64,000 nt of DNA from assembly GCF_050003625.1 (NCBI RefSeq), contig NC_134397.1, forward strand, positions 279,056,070 to 279,120,069, read 5' to 3'. Shown one piece after another: positions 46,601 through 56,692 of this stretch. Origin of the DNA: Haematobia irritans (taxonomy: Eukaryota > Arthropoda > Insecta > Diptera > Muscidae). The position numbers and the translations under genes are program-made. Position 1 is the first letter of the stretch. Every line of letters starts with the position of its first letter. The notes under the pieces were generated by a model that did no database searches, was not told the origin of the DNA, and worked only from the letters and a program-made list of their open reading frames with translations.

Positions 46601-49600
46601 CAAACTTCTTAATGATAATGTATTGCTGTCAAAACTTACTTTCAAGTTGAGTCTAAAGCTAAATTTCAACTAGCAAGATTGGCTACTATGCAAAAAAATG
46701 TTGCACTATTTTTTACTCATTTAACGATATTACACGAGCAAAGTTTATCCCCCATGCTCCGATATTTGGAATCGACCATTGTGTGTCATAGGAACGATCT
46801 GATTTAAAAATAATAATATAAATTCTTAATCCTGAAACTTATCAACTTAGTCTTGGTAATATAGATCTCTTTAACCTTTAACCGGTGTGGTGAAATTTTT
46901 TTGCGTAATTTTCGACGTGTGGTAAATTTTACCCCCTCTTTTACATTAATATTTTTTCTGTAAAAAAATGTTTTTTTTGTATCATTATTATATTTGTTGA
47001 TTAGTAAACATTGTATTTAACGAAAATAAAACAATATTTCGAAATATTATATGTTCTTTCAATGATTAACATATACTTTATTTCACACGTCTTTTTTAAA
47101 ATATATGTAAACGAGTGTTCGAGGTGGTAAATTTTACCACCACGTACCCAGTTAAAGGTTAATGAGAATTTCAAATTACAATGGGATTGGAGTCCGAGGT
47201 TATCTCGATTTTTTTTTTCTTGCGATTTGCGATTACTATCGGAACAGGGGAAATATCTTATTCCAAAGGAAAGGTATACGAAATACGTGATTTTTAAGTT
47301 TGGGTCTGATTTCAAATTAATGATCATTCAAGATGGGTATTATTTGTGTACTTCAAGGTAACTTACTTCTTCCTATTATCGGGCACTAAATACCAAAATT
47401 CAGTGCTCGATAATAGGAATAATTCTAAATGCAATGAAATAAATGCTATGACTTAAGTTTCGAAAAAAATTATATTACGTTGGATGCAACGTCTATGATG
47501 TTAAGCTCTGTACAATAAGAGAATGAGCAAGTCACCATCCGCCAAACAAAGGCATGACAATGCAATGAAATAAAAACAACCAACCTAGACACACACAAAG
47601 AGAGAAATTGATTACGTTTCAAAACGAAAGCAAAACAATACAACCTCTGAACAAGTTAAGAAGAGATATAGCATAGTCAAGCCGTTTCAACAACCGAAGT
47701 GAATAAAAGAGCTATGATAGAAAAAAAAACAATCTACTTGGAATAGTTTGCAGAAGAGACTGAAGGTGATGGTTGCCCTTTATGCATTGGACGATTGCAA
47801 GAAGATGCAGTGGATATTATGTAGATAGTTGTGTATAGATATAGCCATAGCGATAGGCGGTTGACGAAAATGGTTGCCCTTTATGCATTGGACGATTGCA
47901 AGAAGATGCAGTGGATATTATGTAGATAGTTGTGTATAGATATAGCCATAGCGATAGGCGGTTGACGAAAATTTTTTACGCTGGCCAGCAAAAAATTGGA
48001 CCAATCGAACAATTTGTACTAAAGTATATATATTTAAGCCCAATTCTCAGTCACGAGTGAATAAATACACTCATTATCCATGATCCATTACATCAGTGTT
48101 GCCAGGTTGGGAGGTTTCCCCCAAATTTAGGGGTTTTCCATGCCTGGGGGTATTTTTAGGTTTAAAAAAATATTTTATGCCTGGAAAAATTGAATAATTT
48201 TCAGCAAAATTCGGGGCAATTCTGCCATGAATTTGAAGAAAACAAGTTGTCGAAATTTAGGGGTTTTTCATGCCTGGGGGTATTTTTAGGTTTAAAAAAT
48301 ATCTTATGCCTGGAAAAATTGGAACATTTTCAGCAAAATTCGGTGCAATGCTGCCATGAATTTGAAGAAAACAAGATGTCGAAGTATTCATTAGCATTAC
48401 TTTCGCTACGTTTATCAAATGTTCTGTTGGCAGGGCATTTTCAAAGTTCAACATAGTTACAAGCAAATTAAGAATTTGTATGTTAACTTCAACCGGTGGA
48501 AGCAATTTAAGAGTTAAGTATTCCTTAAATTATGGATTATATTTTACACCTACAAGTGAAATGATTCAATTAATTATTTCCAACAAATTGTACACTGAAA
48601 CTGGGGAAGATTTAGAATTTTTTGACTCTTTTGGCAAATAATAAAGGTTTTTTTTTTTATTTTTCCTTTATAAACCGAATTATATATAAAACATTTATGC
48701 ATTGAATTATTTTGCATTACCTGTATTTTAACTTGATATACATATTGTATTGATATATTTTTTTTTCTAGTTGAATTTTTAAAGTGTATCATATCAGGGT
48801 TTTTTTCACAAAATTTGGAAAACTACTTTGTACTTATTTAAAAAAAATTAGTACAAAATGAAATGCTTGACTAATTTGGCGGATTTTTCTTATGAATTGG
48901 GGGTAAGGTTAAAAAAAACCTGGCAACACTAAATTACAGTGAAACCTCTGAAAGGTCGACATCCAAGATCACCTACATTTTGTCCACATTTGAGAGGTTA
49001 ATTTTAATGTGTTAATATATCAAACGTCCCCGGACAAATGTCCATGTTTGGGAGGTGTCCGGTTTTCAGAGTGTCCAGGTTTGAGAGGTTTCACTGTACA
49101 TAATGATTTTATGAATCTTGTCTTGGCCTCTATTGGCTTTGTATAAGTGAAATTTTTTGCTTGTTGAAGGCCCTATTTTCAGATGCCTGGACCCTGTTTT
49201 ACGCACAGCATTAAAATACATACAAGTACAAAATACGTAAGCAAGTGACTCATCCGCCCCTTATTAAAGTTACTTTTCCACACATTGCCGAGACTGCCAA
49301 AGGTTACAAAGAAATTACTGAATGCACTTTGAAAAAACGTAGAAAATTCATTTTGTGTGAACAATGGACGACTTGTTTCTGCAATTGGGGAATCTAAAAT
49401 ATATATTTGCTCATTTTATTTTATTTGAATGACGGATAGACGCATTTTACTCCTCCCACAAAACTTGGGTGACCATTATTATTTGGGTTTTCATCACATT
49501 TGGGAAAAAGGGAGTGGGCCATATATACAACACATATTTACCAAGATGAAAAAATGACGTCGCAAAATACTCTACATAAGTTTTTAGATTCATCGTGCAA

Positions 49601-49722
49601 GCTGAATGGGGGAAAAAGCTGGCTGGTGCTACCGAACAATGGAATAATAATATTCTCTGGCCCTGTTTTAGTATTATTCGATTTTCAATTTGCACTTACT
49701 ATTCGGGATTTACAGCTGACAT
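40637..49722 (-). CDS. Rab1: Rab1 small GTPase (205 aa), five coding exons
   Basis: Rab1 controls ER-to-Golgi vesicle traffic on membranes. Coding exons in gene order are 49722-49700 (MSAVNPE plus two bases), 46104-45984, 45916-45869, 45804-45577 and 40834-40637; every junction is GT-AG and the frame is continuous. Nucleotide-binding motifs are GDSGVGKS (18-25), the switch I threonine in ISTIGVDF (41-48), WDTAGQE (65-71), NKSD (124-127) and ETSAK (152-156). The C-terminal CC (204-205) is the geranylgeranylation site. Length and sequence match Drosophila Rab1. Intron 1 (3.6 kb) and intron 4 (4.7 kb) are swollen by transposons; introns 2 and 3 are 67 and 64 bp. Confidence 0.95.
41302..44781 (+). 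pseudogene. Broken mariner/Tc1-superfamily transposase, split by a LINE (nest level 2)
   Basis: The left piece (41302-41424) encodes [11 protein letters not shown]... then, after a frameshift, SHFHLSGF. The right piece (44104-44690) continues [29 protein letters not shown] and QDGATCHTA, ending with [17 protein letters not shown] stop interrupts the WF-QDGATCH motif at 44351, and the N-terminal DNA-binding part is missing. 36 residues separate the second and third catalytic aspartates, close to DD37D/maT-type rather than classic DD34D mariners. A terminal-repeat-like AAACTTTAACCACCCT ends at 44781. Confidence 0.75.
41425..44102 (-). mobile_element. 5'-truncated LINE inserted in the transposase (nest level 3)
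   Basis: On the minus strand: the end of an endonuclease domain ([22 protein letters not shown]), RT motifs ([59 protein letters not shown]) and a C-terminal domain ending SILPH. A frameshift near 42365 splits RT from the C-terminal part (42361-41774). The 5' end is lost within the endonuclease. The 3' end carries an AAATG-type short repeat instead of a clean poly(A). Its 3' UTR shares GGCTCCCCAGCC with the LINE at 61760-63055. It lies in the sense orientation of Rab1. Confidence 0.8.
44985..45215 (-). repeat. Penelope-type terminal repeat carrying a hammerhead ribozyme, copy 2
   Basis: Homologous to 16767-17060 along most of its length (GATTTCAGCTTAAAACCAT, GACTGCAAGA, TTCCTCATCAGCATCCTC, CAGAATAAATTC). 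It sits in Rab1 intron 4, close to exon 4, on the same strand as Rab1. Confidence 0.6.
45079..45146 (-). ncRNA. Hammerhead ribozyme motif (copy 2), in sense orientation in Rab1 intron 4
   Basis: On the minus strand: stem I GGATG, core CTGATGA, stem II GGAAT/ATTCC with loop GTATTA, core GAAA, minimal stem III AC/GU with loop GGTT, cleavage triplet GTC, and stem I return CATCC, which pairs perfectly with GGATG. An outer stem I helix CAAG/CTTG follows. This copy fits the hammerhead consensus better than copy 1. An alternative fold (ACGGTTG with CAACCGT) could extend stem III and compete. Because Rab1 is transcribed from this strand, the motif should be present in its primary transcript. Confidence 0.82.
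46105..46870 (-). other. Rab1 intron 1, exon 2-proximal part
   Basis: AT-rich intron with no recognised element between exon 2 and the piggyBac-like MITE. Confidence 0.5.
46871..47162. mobile_element. piggyBac-like MITE with TTAA targets
   Basis: TTAACCTTTAACCGG at the left and CCAGTTAAAGGTTAA at the right are inverted, with TTAA at both outer edges (46871-46874, 47159-47162). Palindromic GGTAAATTTTACC motifs lie near both ends. It is about 290 bp and non-coding. Confidence 0.65.
47370..47419. repeat. Short perfect-stem hairpin
   Basis: TCCTATTATCGGGCACT faces AGTGCTCGATAATAGGA across a 14-base loop; the arms differ at one position (G/A). It may be the remnant of a larger inverted repeat. 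Confidence 0.6.
47770..47971. repeat. Exact 101-bp tandem duplication
   Basis: Two copies (47770-47870 and 47871-47971) run from TGGTTGCCCTTTATGCATTG to GGCGGTTGACGAAAA with no difference that I can see. The end of the unit (CATAGCGATAGGCGG) is part of the terminus of the MITE family at 35223. Confidence 0.85.
48094..48931. mobile_element. hAT-like MITE with an internal 130-bp duplication
   Basis: It starts CAGTGTTGCCAGGTT and ends AACCTGGCAACACTA. The flanking octamers CATTACAT and AATTACAG agree at six of eight positions, fitting a decayed hAT target duplication. Inside, a ~130-bp unit beginning AGGGGTTTT is repeated (48129 and 48259). Confidence 0.65.
48937..49096. mobile_element. pogo-like MITE (160 bp), TA target
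   Basis: It starts CAGTGAAACCTCT and ends with the inverse AGAGGTTTCACTG, with TA at both sides (48935-48936, 49097-49098). The interior has repeated GTCCACATTTGAGAGG-like parts. It begins only five bases after the neighbouring hAT-like MITE. Confidence 0.7.
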
Positions 49723-51275
49723 TGTTATGCTGGTGATGTTAGAAATTGGCTGGAACAACGATTTTAAAACTATTTAAATCAAAATCACAGAAAATTAATT
49801 TTTCTGAAAGTTCTCGTTTGCACAGAATTTGACGTATTTTCCTCCTTCTTCTATGCTCACACACAATCACACATATAATACTTGCAAATCACTATTGTCA
49901 CCCGTTTGACGTGGACAAAAAAAATGTTTTCCGTCAAATTAAACAATTAAATACAATTTAAAATATAAATCATACACCGCAAAGATTATATTACTATTTG
50001 AGAAGTGTTCTTGCCTAGTTTTCTGGGCAATTTTATATATCTTTAAACACGTAATTATCAAAAAAAGTCCGTTTTCGAGCAATTCTTTCAACAAAAGATG
50101 GCGATTTCTTCTTCTTCTTTCTGCACATTCGAATTCAAAAGCGTTCCATTGTCACCCCTCACCATAGTTTTCGCTTTCTTTGTTTTTGAGCACAATAACA
50201 ACGGATAGTATAAATTTCTGGCGTCTGGAGACAGCGATTCCTTCATAAATTAAAAAATACGCAACACAAAAAATACAATAAAACAAAATTTTTGAGTAGT
50301 TCTATAATAATTTTTCTTTCATCGGCCTGCCAGCATTTCAAAATTTAATTTTATCCCTATCGCTAAATAGCTTCTTATACATTATTTGAAGAGATCCAAC
50401 AAATGAAAACATTGTTGTTACGTTTAAAATTGGGATTAATACATTATTTTTCATTTGAATCAGCCACATTGCAATTTTTTTAGGGGGGGGGGGGGGGGGG
50501 GGGGTCAATCGAGTTCAAAAAACTCTGTTGAAGTTTTTTTTTAACAATCAGTTGCTGCTTTCCATTTATCAGAATACAAAAACAAACTTATTGCAATAAT
50601 CTGCTTTAATGATGACCTTATCATTGGAGTGTAATTAGAGATGTAATTCTCACCAAGCTACAGAATTTTGGTGCACGTCTGCAAAACTGCAGCGAACAAT
50701 GTTAAAAGTGCAGAAATACATTTACTTAAATAGTAGTGATAACTTAAAAAAAATTATACAGTGGATAACAGTAGTGCATATAATCCAAGTAATTTGTATA
50801 GAAATATTCGAATGGAATAATTTGATTTCTTGAAGGTTGACTCTTCATACTCATCAGACGGCTTCCCTTCGTTTATTTAAGCACATATTTTTGAGAATGC
50901 ATTATCATTTATTTATAATACATCATCATATACATACATATTTGATTTAACAATATCAATAATTTTTTTAATAATATTTGAACGATGCTTAAATCTCTTT
51001 GAGTGTGTATTACTTTACACAGCTTAATATAGGGAAAACTTTGGGTAAGTTATACTTTCACAAATAATCGAACAATACAGGCGAATAGAATAGAATTACG
51101 AACTAAAACAAAGATTCGAATACATGTTTAAGTTGTTATCAAAACTTGCAAGGAAAAATTTTTTGTATATGCATACATATGGGTTACACAGTGAGTCTTC
51201 AGTGCTGAATTCAGAACACATAATACAGAACCCAAAATGGAATGATACTATGCTACAAGAATTGTGATGTACTCC
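49723..51275 (-). other. Rab1 upstream region and spacer to AP-2 sigma
   Basis: Holds the Rab1 5' UTR and promoter, which I cannot place exactly. A terminus-like CCTGCCAGCATTTCAAAATT at 50327-50346 resembles the end of the TIR element at 52663. A 22-G run lies at 50483-50504. No gene found. Confidence 0.45.
50483..50504. repeat. 22-base poly(G) run
   Basis: Twenty-two consecutive G in a strongly AT-rich context, just after a T tract. It could form a G-quadruplex, or reflect a length-unstable or artefactual homopolymer. Confidence 0.9.
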
Positions 51276-51840
51276 TTACTCCAGAGAATTCAGGGTTAAT
51301 AGTTGTTTAAGAACTTTGGTTTGAGAAGTCTCCCTTATCTCGCCTGCGAGAAACATTTCATCGACTACCGTGTAAACTTTGTAGAAATTAAAAACTAAGT
51401 CCAGCTCGCACACATTATGGAAATATTCATTGAGCACCTCGACAAAGTTGTGTATAGCTTCCAAGTAACAGAGATTGTTGTCGTTTACATCGACACATAT
51501 GCAAAAGTAGAGACCCGCATAACGACGGTAGACAATCTTGAAATTACGAAACTGCAAAGGAGACATACGAAAATTTAATATCAAAATATTTTTGCGATAA
51601 AGGAGAACAATGACCCACGAACCTCAACGAAATTGGTGTGCTTTGCATCCCTAACAGTCACCACTGCATGAACCTCTTCGATAAGTTTCTGTTTTTCATC
51701 GTCATCAAAATTCATGTACCACTTGGCCAATCGTGTTTTGCCAGCCCTGTTCTGGATCAGTATAAAGCGTATCTGCGCCCCAAAATAAAATAAAACAAAG
51801 TTTAGTTAAATTTTTGTGTAAATATGGGCGTCTTTACCAT
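51276..51840 (-). CDS. AP-2sigma: AP-2 complex subunit sigma (142 aa), three coding exons
   Basis: The small subunit of the AP-2 clathrin adaptor, needed for cargo recognition and endocytosis at the plasma membrane. Coding exons are 51840-51838 (only the ATG), 51772-51623 (50 codons, [20 protein letters not shown]...) and 51551-51276 (91 codons plus stop). Introns are 65 and 71 bp with GT-AG ends. The total of 142 residues and near-identity to the animal protein along its length ([40 protein letters not shown]) make the call firm. It lies in tandem behind Rab1 on the same strand and is divergent from Idi. Confidence 0.95.
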
Positions 51841-52583
51841 TTTTATATTTTTCGGATTTAACTGGACTGAATATGTGTGTGTGGTTTGTGACAAACGAGA
51901 GTCCACAAAATTACGAATGTCAGAAAAAAGGGACTACATACAGATTGGCAGATCTTCAAAGTTGCCAGATGGTGCAATATAAAACAAAAACATTTACAAG
52001 GGACTGATTGGCTCTCCTTCTTGAGAGGGCAAAAATGATGACCCTAGATGGCAGTGTGGCATTGTGTTTAGTTTTACAAAGCCAAACGAAGTCAATATAC
52101 TCGGAAATATAGAACGGTTTTTAAAACACTCTCACAACACTATTTTGGAACTGTGGTAGCTTTTAATTAACTTTTCTACTCGATTGAGATAGTAGTTTAA
52201 AGCAAGTGGGTCATATTTAGAGCAAACGTAAACTAATACACCCACGGAAAAGATTGGTTGTAATTCGATCATTACAGTATCAAAATAGTGGTTGTACCAC
52301 TTTGTACGATGCTTGTATAACATGGTATGACCAAATGAAAGTCAACCCAACTAAATTATCGATTGTATCAATTTTAATTTTTATTAAATATGTTGCAACT
52401 TCTTTCAATTTCTAAAACATATCAGCAAAGCCAATAAACAGTTGGTTCACTCGACCGAATGACAACAGAGACAAACGTTTGTAAAATGCTGTCATACACT
52501 CTATCTAATTATCTTATTAAACATATAAAAAATCTAAATCTGATTCATTATTTTAAACAGTTTTACATAGAGAATTATATTTC
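51841..52583 (-). other. AP-2 sigma upstream region
   Basis: Contains the presumed 5' UTR and promoter. The sequence CCTAGATGGCAGTGTGGCAT near 52042-52061 is a GC-richer island whose complement contains CACACTG, as in some housekeeping promoter motifs of flies; this is only suggestive. No gene found. Confidence 0.35.
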
Positions 52584-53809
52584 TTATGCGCTTAACAGAC
52601 TATCAGTTATTCCGGACGACAGTGCTCGTGACGAACATATGTCATATATTGGTCACACTATACCCTGCCAGCATTTCAAAGTTCCATTTCATCTTCATCG
52701 CTACCACAGACTCGTAAATGTCACTACAACCATCCTACTGTGATGGGGGGCAGCATATCATAAAGTACAAAATGTACTTCATACATGTATTTTGCCATCA
52801 CTACTTTTACAAAAGCCATTTTATTTTTTGTGAAACGCCAAGCGCAACCAGCTTGTTATATTTTATTTAAATAAAAACGAAAATAAAGTTCTGAAAACAT
52901 AGTTTTTACGCTTAAAATTGTGAAAGGTATATTGGTGAACAATTTTTGATTTTCCAAATGGAATAAAGTTATTGTTTTTCAAATATTTTTCCAGGCACGC
53001 TGCCTCCATCGAATAAAAACACTGGCTGATAGACGCTGCAACATGTAACTCGCTACTTGTAACTCTACATCATCATTAATGCAAAAAATTATGTTAAATG
53101 TGATGTGATAGTGGTATAAATGTTATATTTTTAAGAATTTGTAAATGATTAATCAAATTAATAAATATCTAAACAAACGTGTTTTACTCGACCACAATGA
53201 TTCTTTTACCACTATCTTAAAATGTACTTTTTCTGATTGTTTGGAGGGTCTCTTATTGGCGTCGTTCTAAATTGATCTATAAAGGCACCTAATAATTGCA
53301 CTCATGCGAAACCTTTTTGTAGTAACTTGGCGTGGTACAACTTCTCAATAGTGACGGCGCTTTTCCGACGAGTTTTTGATATCGTATATGATTGTTTTCG
53401 ACGTACTGGGGATTCTCAGAAGCGCCCCCAAATTCAAAAAATGTTGGCAGGGTAAGTTAAGTCCGAAGGCATAATCGATACTGCTGCATGTTTATGGGAT
53501 CGATAACACATTCACCGATTATTTAGTTATCAACGAATTGTCTTATCGATCCGACACACCGTAATGCGCTTTACAGACTATCAGTTATTCCGGACGACAG
53601 TGCTCGTGTCGAACATATCCCATATATTGTGCACATTATAAGTTAAGTCCGAAGGCATAATCGATACTGCTGCATGTTTATGGGATCGATAACACATTTA
53701 CCGATTATTTAGTCATCGCCGACATGTCGCATCGATCCGACACACTGTAAGATTCTTTACAAACACCGACATTCCGTCCGGAATAACTGATAGTCTGTAA
53801 AGCGCATAA
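52584..53809. mobile_element. Two tandem copies of a TIR element, the first interrupted
   Basis: Copy 1 runs 52584-52662 and resumes 53453-53561 after an inserted element; copy 2 is 53562-53809. Copy 2 has near-perfect 35-bp inverted ends starting TTATGCGCTTTACAGACTAT. Both share the body AGTTAAGTCCGAAGGCATAA and GATCGATAACACAT. Copy 1 lacks its right terminus. A stretch GATTCTTTACAAACACCGAC appears both inside copy 2 (53751) and just after it (53810), so the right end is rearranged. Confidence 0.7.
52663..53452. mobile_element. Inserted TIR element with TA duplication, proven by a neighbouring empty site
   Basis: Starts CCCTGCCAGCATTT and ends AAATGTTGGCAGGG. TA stands on both sides (52661-52662 and 53453-53454), whereas the second host copy has a single TA at the matching point (CATTATAAGTTAAG, 53635-53648). 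It is 790 bp with no transposase ORF. A weak relative of its end occurs at 50327. Confidence 0.75.
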
Positions 53810-54439
53810 GATTCTTTACAAACACCGACATTCCGTTCTTTAACTCTTTGATAAAATTGCAAAATGCTTTTTTTGGCCAATACCTATTAATTTATCGCTG
53901 TTTTATGCTATTTTGTATATCATTATATGCCAATATGAATATGGACAATTGTCTGCAAGGCGCATAATGTTTCCAAGAATGTAGCATGCAAAGATTTTAG
54001 TTTTCTGCAAAGAGATGTGATTTTAGCGAATTTCTTAAAGTTACTATTTGATTTTATATTTTGACTTTCCAATTATTATAAACTATTTGAGTAATTTTAG
54101 TTAATTGTTAAAAATCTTCCATATTTTCTTATTTCTTCGAATTTCGTTGCACGAAGTTTCATCCAATTATTTTCAAATATTTCATCAACATTCTGGCGAT
54201 TTGAAAGTAATGAAAGTGAGCCGCTTCAAATCAAGTTGAATTTATGTTGAAACTTTACCCTCAAACTTAAAATGTTTTGCATTAGAAAAACGTTCATCCT
54301 ATGTTTATTGGGAATTAACTAAAAAATAATAAATCCAATTGAACCCCAATTCCTAAAAAATACCCACGTTGGCAGCTAATTGCTAGTAATGGCAACACTT
54401 GTCATAGTAAATAAATAAAAGTTCCTACTTGTTTCGTTG
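53810..54439 (+). other. Idi upstream region
   Basis: AT-rich, no gene recognised. GGCGCATAATG at 53959-53969 echoes the neighbouring TIR terminus. Confidence 0.4.
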
Positions 54440-54444
54440 TCAGT
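54440..54444 (+). promoter_or_regulatory. Possible initiator (TCAGT) of Idi
   Basis: TCAGT matches the arthropod initiator core and would give a 5' UTR of about 22 bases before the ATG at 54464. No TATA box or downstream element supports it. Confidence 0.25.
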
Positions 54445-54463
54445 ACGTTCAAGTTTCACTATA

Positions 54464-55297
54464 ATGATAACTACATTTATACGACGAGCAAATTCCCGTC
54501 TTTTATTCGGGCCATCGAGTAGAAACTTTGCAACTCCTGCAAAGCCAATGGCTGATAGCAAGCCGCACGATGCACTTCAACAATTGGCCTTGAAGGAACA
54601 ATGCATTCTAGTAAACGAGAAGGACGAAGTTATTGGATCCGATTCGAAGGAAAATTGTCATCGAGTCGACCCAAAAACTAAAGAAGTGAAATTACATCGG
54701 GCTTTTTCGGTTCTCCTTTTCAACACCAAGGGAGAAATGCTAGTTCAAAAAAGATCGGACCATAAAGTAAGTACTTTGAAATTTCAAACTTTGCAAATTT
54801 TAGTTGGTAAGACATTGGCCTTATTAAAAACAAAATTTAAGATCACATTCCCCAGTGTTTATACAAACGCTTGTTGCAGTCACCCTCTACATGAAATTCC
54901 AATCGAACGTGAGGAACTAAACTGTCTTGGTATCCGAAAGGCAGCTCAGCGAAGGCTAAATTATGAACTTGGAATTCCAACAAACCAAATAAGGCCCGAA
55001 AATTTCCATTATTTGACTAGAATTCACTATGCCAATACGGGAGATGGAGTTTGGGGTGAACATGAAATTGATTATATCCTTTTCCTTCAAAAAGACGTGG
55101 ATTTGAATCCCAATATGAATGAAGTCAGTGATGTGCGCTACATAAAACGTGGAATCATTCATGAAGAGATTTCGCGGTTTGATGCTCCTTTGACCCCGTG
55201 GTTTGATCTCATTTTGAAAAATCATTTATTGTTGTGGTGGGATAATTTGCATCAGCTGAAAAAATTCGAAGATCACACAACCATTCATCGCTATTAG
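54464..55297 (+). CDS. Idi: Isopentenyl-diphosphate delta-isomerase (252 aa), two exons
   Basis: Converts isopentenyl diphosphate to dimethylallyl diphosphate in the mevalonate pathway that supplies farnesyl units, including for juvenile hormone. Exons are 54464-54766 and 54842-55297. The 75-bp intron (GTAAGT...TTTAAG) is a multiple of three without a stop, so the genomic frame is continuous; splicing joins RSDHK to ITFPSVYTNACCSHP, the normal family sequence. Catalytic Cys113 is in NACCSHP, and the metal/acid Glu is in WGEHEIDY (about 174-176). The Nudix-like helix (REELNCLGIRKAAQRRLNYE) lies between. The first 30 residues are Arg/Ser-rich without acids, like a mitochondrial presequence, with a second Met at residue 29. 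The first ATG in frame is 54464. Confidence 0.93.
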   Translation: MITTFIRRANSRLLFGPSSRNFATPAKPMADSKPHDALQQLALKEQCILVNEKDEVIGSDSKENCHRVDPKTKEVKLHRAFSVLLFNTKGEMLVQKRSDHKVSTLKFQTLQILVGKTLALLKTKFKITFPSVYTNACCSHPLHEIPIEREELNCLGIRKAAQRRLNYELGIPTNQIRPENFHYLTRIHYANTGDGVWGEHEIDYILFLQKDVDLNPNMNEVSDVRYIKRGIIHEEISRFDAPLTPWFDLILKNHLLLWWDNLHQLKKFEDHTTIHRY

Positions 55298-55479
55298 AAC
55301 AATGGAACAAAGTACGACAATATCCCCGACGGATAGTAATCTCTACGAAATGTGACAAAGCTATAATTTCAACGGAACTGCACAGCATCATTGATGAATC
55401 CTAGAATATTTATTTTTTTAATTATCTTAACTTTCTTATGCCCATGTTTTTGTAAAAAACATATAGACATAAAAAATCG

Positions 55480-55485
55480 AATAAA
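55480..55485 (+). promoter_or_regulatory. Poly(A) signal of Idi
   Basis: AATAAA 183 bases after the stop codon, the first canonical signal downstream. Confidence 0.5.
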
Positions 55486-56300
55486 AAACAATACTTAATT
55501 TCAACTGTACAAGAAACTGCGCCACACGCTATACACCGTATATATATTTCTTGTTTCGTTTTCTTATTTAGAGGGTTATACATTCACATTACACTTCCAA
55601 AATTGGATTTCAAATGTCATTTGCCTTATAAATAAGGGATTTCAAATCAACTTTTAATAGATTTCGAGCCTAATGTGAATGAAGTATTAAGTAACTTTTT
55701 ATTCTATTGTAGATATATTGTTCAGAGTTTGAAATGGCTCCGTTTTGAATTCCAATTTTAGGAAAAAAAATTTAACAGTTGTTTTAATAAACGCACTAAG
55801 GTTTATTTATTTATTAAGTGTTTGTTAATATGTTTTAAATATATAGTAATTCAATCGTTTTACAATACTAAGAAATAACTTACAGAGCAATTTGATTGGA
55901 GAATTTTCATTCGAATTTCCCATTACCAACCAAATTCGATTCGATTTCGTAGGTGCTTTAGTTGTAAATTTGTTTTGTTTTCATACGGTGTTTGTATTTA
56001 AGAGCGGTGAGTACACCAATCAGTATTTTAAATAAAGATCATTGGATCAAAATTATAATAGCTGCTGATTTTTGACACTAATTTTGGTCAAATATTTGCC
56101 TAGTGTTAACACACGCTTAGTGTATCGTCTCCGTCGGAATTTAACACATTCACTTTAAATATAAAATCTAAAATTTAATTCATAAGTTGGCTAACAATTT
56201 CACTTATGACGTTTAACCCTATGACGTCTATACCGTTCTCATAATTGGATTCGTAATAACTGTATTGAAATGAGTAGGATAACAAGGAGTTGCATATTAT

Positions 56301-56400
56301 CCCCCATATTCATAAAAGTTAACGTAAACTTTAAACCTACTATTACCATACAAATTCCTTCGATAAACTGTCAGCAAATTATTATGAATATGGGTATATT
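56301..56400. mobile_element. Tiny nested inverted-repeat element (~95 bp)
   Basis: CCCCCATATTCATAA faces TTATGAATATGGG across about 65 bp that includes GTTAACGTAAACTTTAAACC. It is a short MITE-like hairpin. Confidence 0.5.
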
Positions 56401-56403
56401 AAT

Positions 56404-56692
56404 TTAACCCTGAAAAGTCATCCTTATTTTTTGTACACTAACGTCATCCTTCGTCATTTTGACTACGGCTTAATTTAAGATGCTATAATTTGCATCGTGA
56501 GCAAAAATGAGAATCAAAATTGAGTTTATTTCCTTATTCAATTTGTTTTTAATTAGTATAAGACAAAAATTCTTAAAATGGTTGTATTGGTATAACTTAA
56601 ATTTATCATTTCCCAATCGACCAAAATGCATTTTAAATCGAAAATGAAATTACGCATCGTCATTTTGACGAAGGATGACTGTCCAGGGTTAA
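56404..56692. mobile_element. piggyBac-like MITE with TTAA targets, nested
   Basis: TTAACCCTGAAAAGTCATCC at the left and GGATGACTGTCCAGGGTTAA at the right are inverted, with TTAA at both edges (56404-56407, 56689-56692). GTCATTTTGAC palindromes lie near both ends. Confidence 0.65.

Noticed and set aside
50850..50875. A third CTGATGAG (minus strand), possible hammerhead core
   Set aside because: No following GAAA with a stem II and no suitably placed stem III or GTC downstream. GTC precedes the core and the helices do not form.
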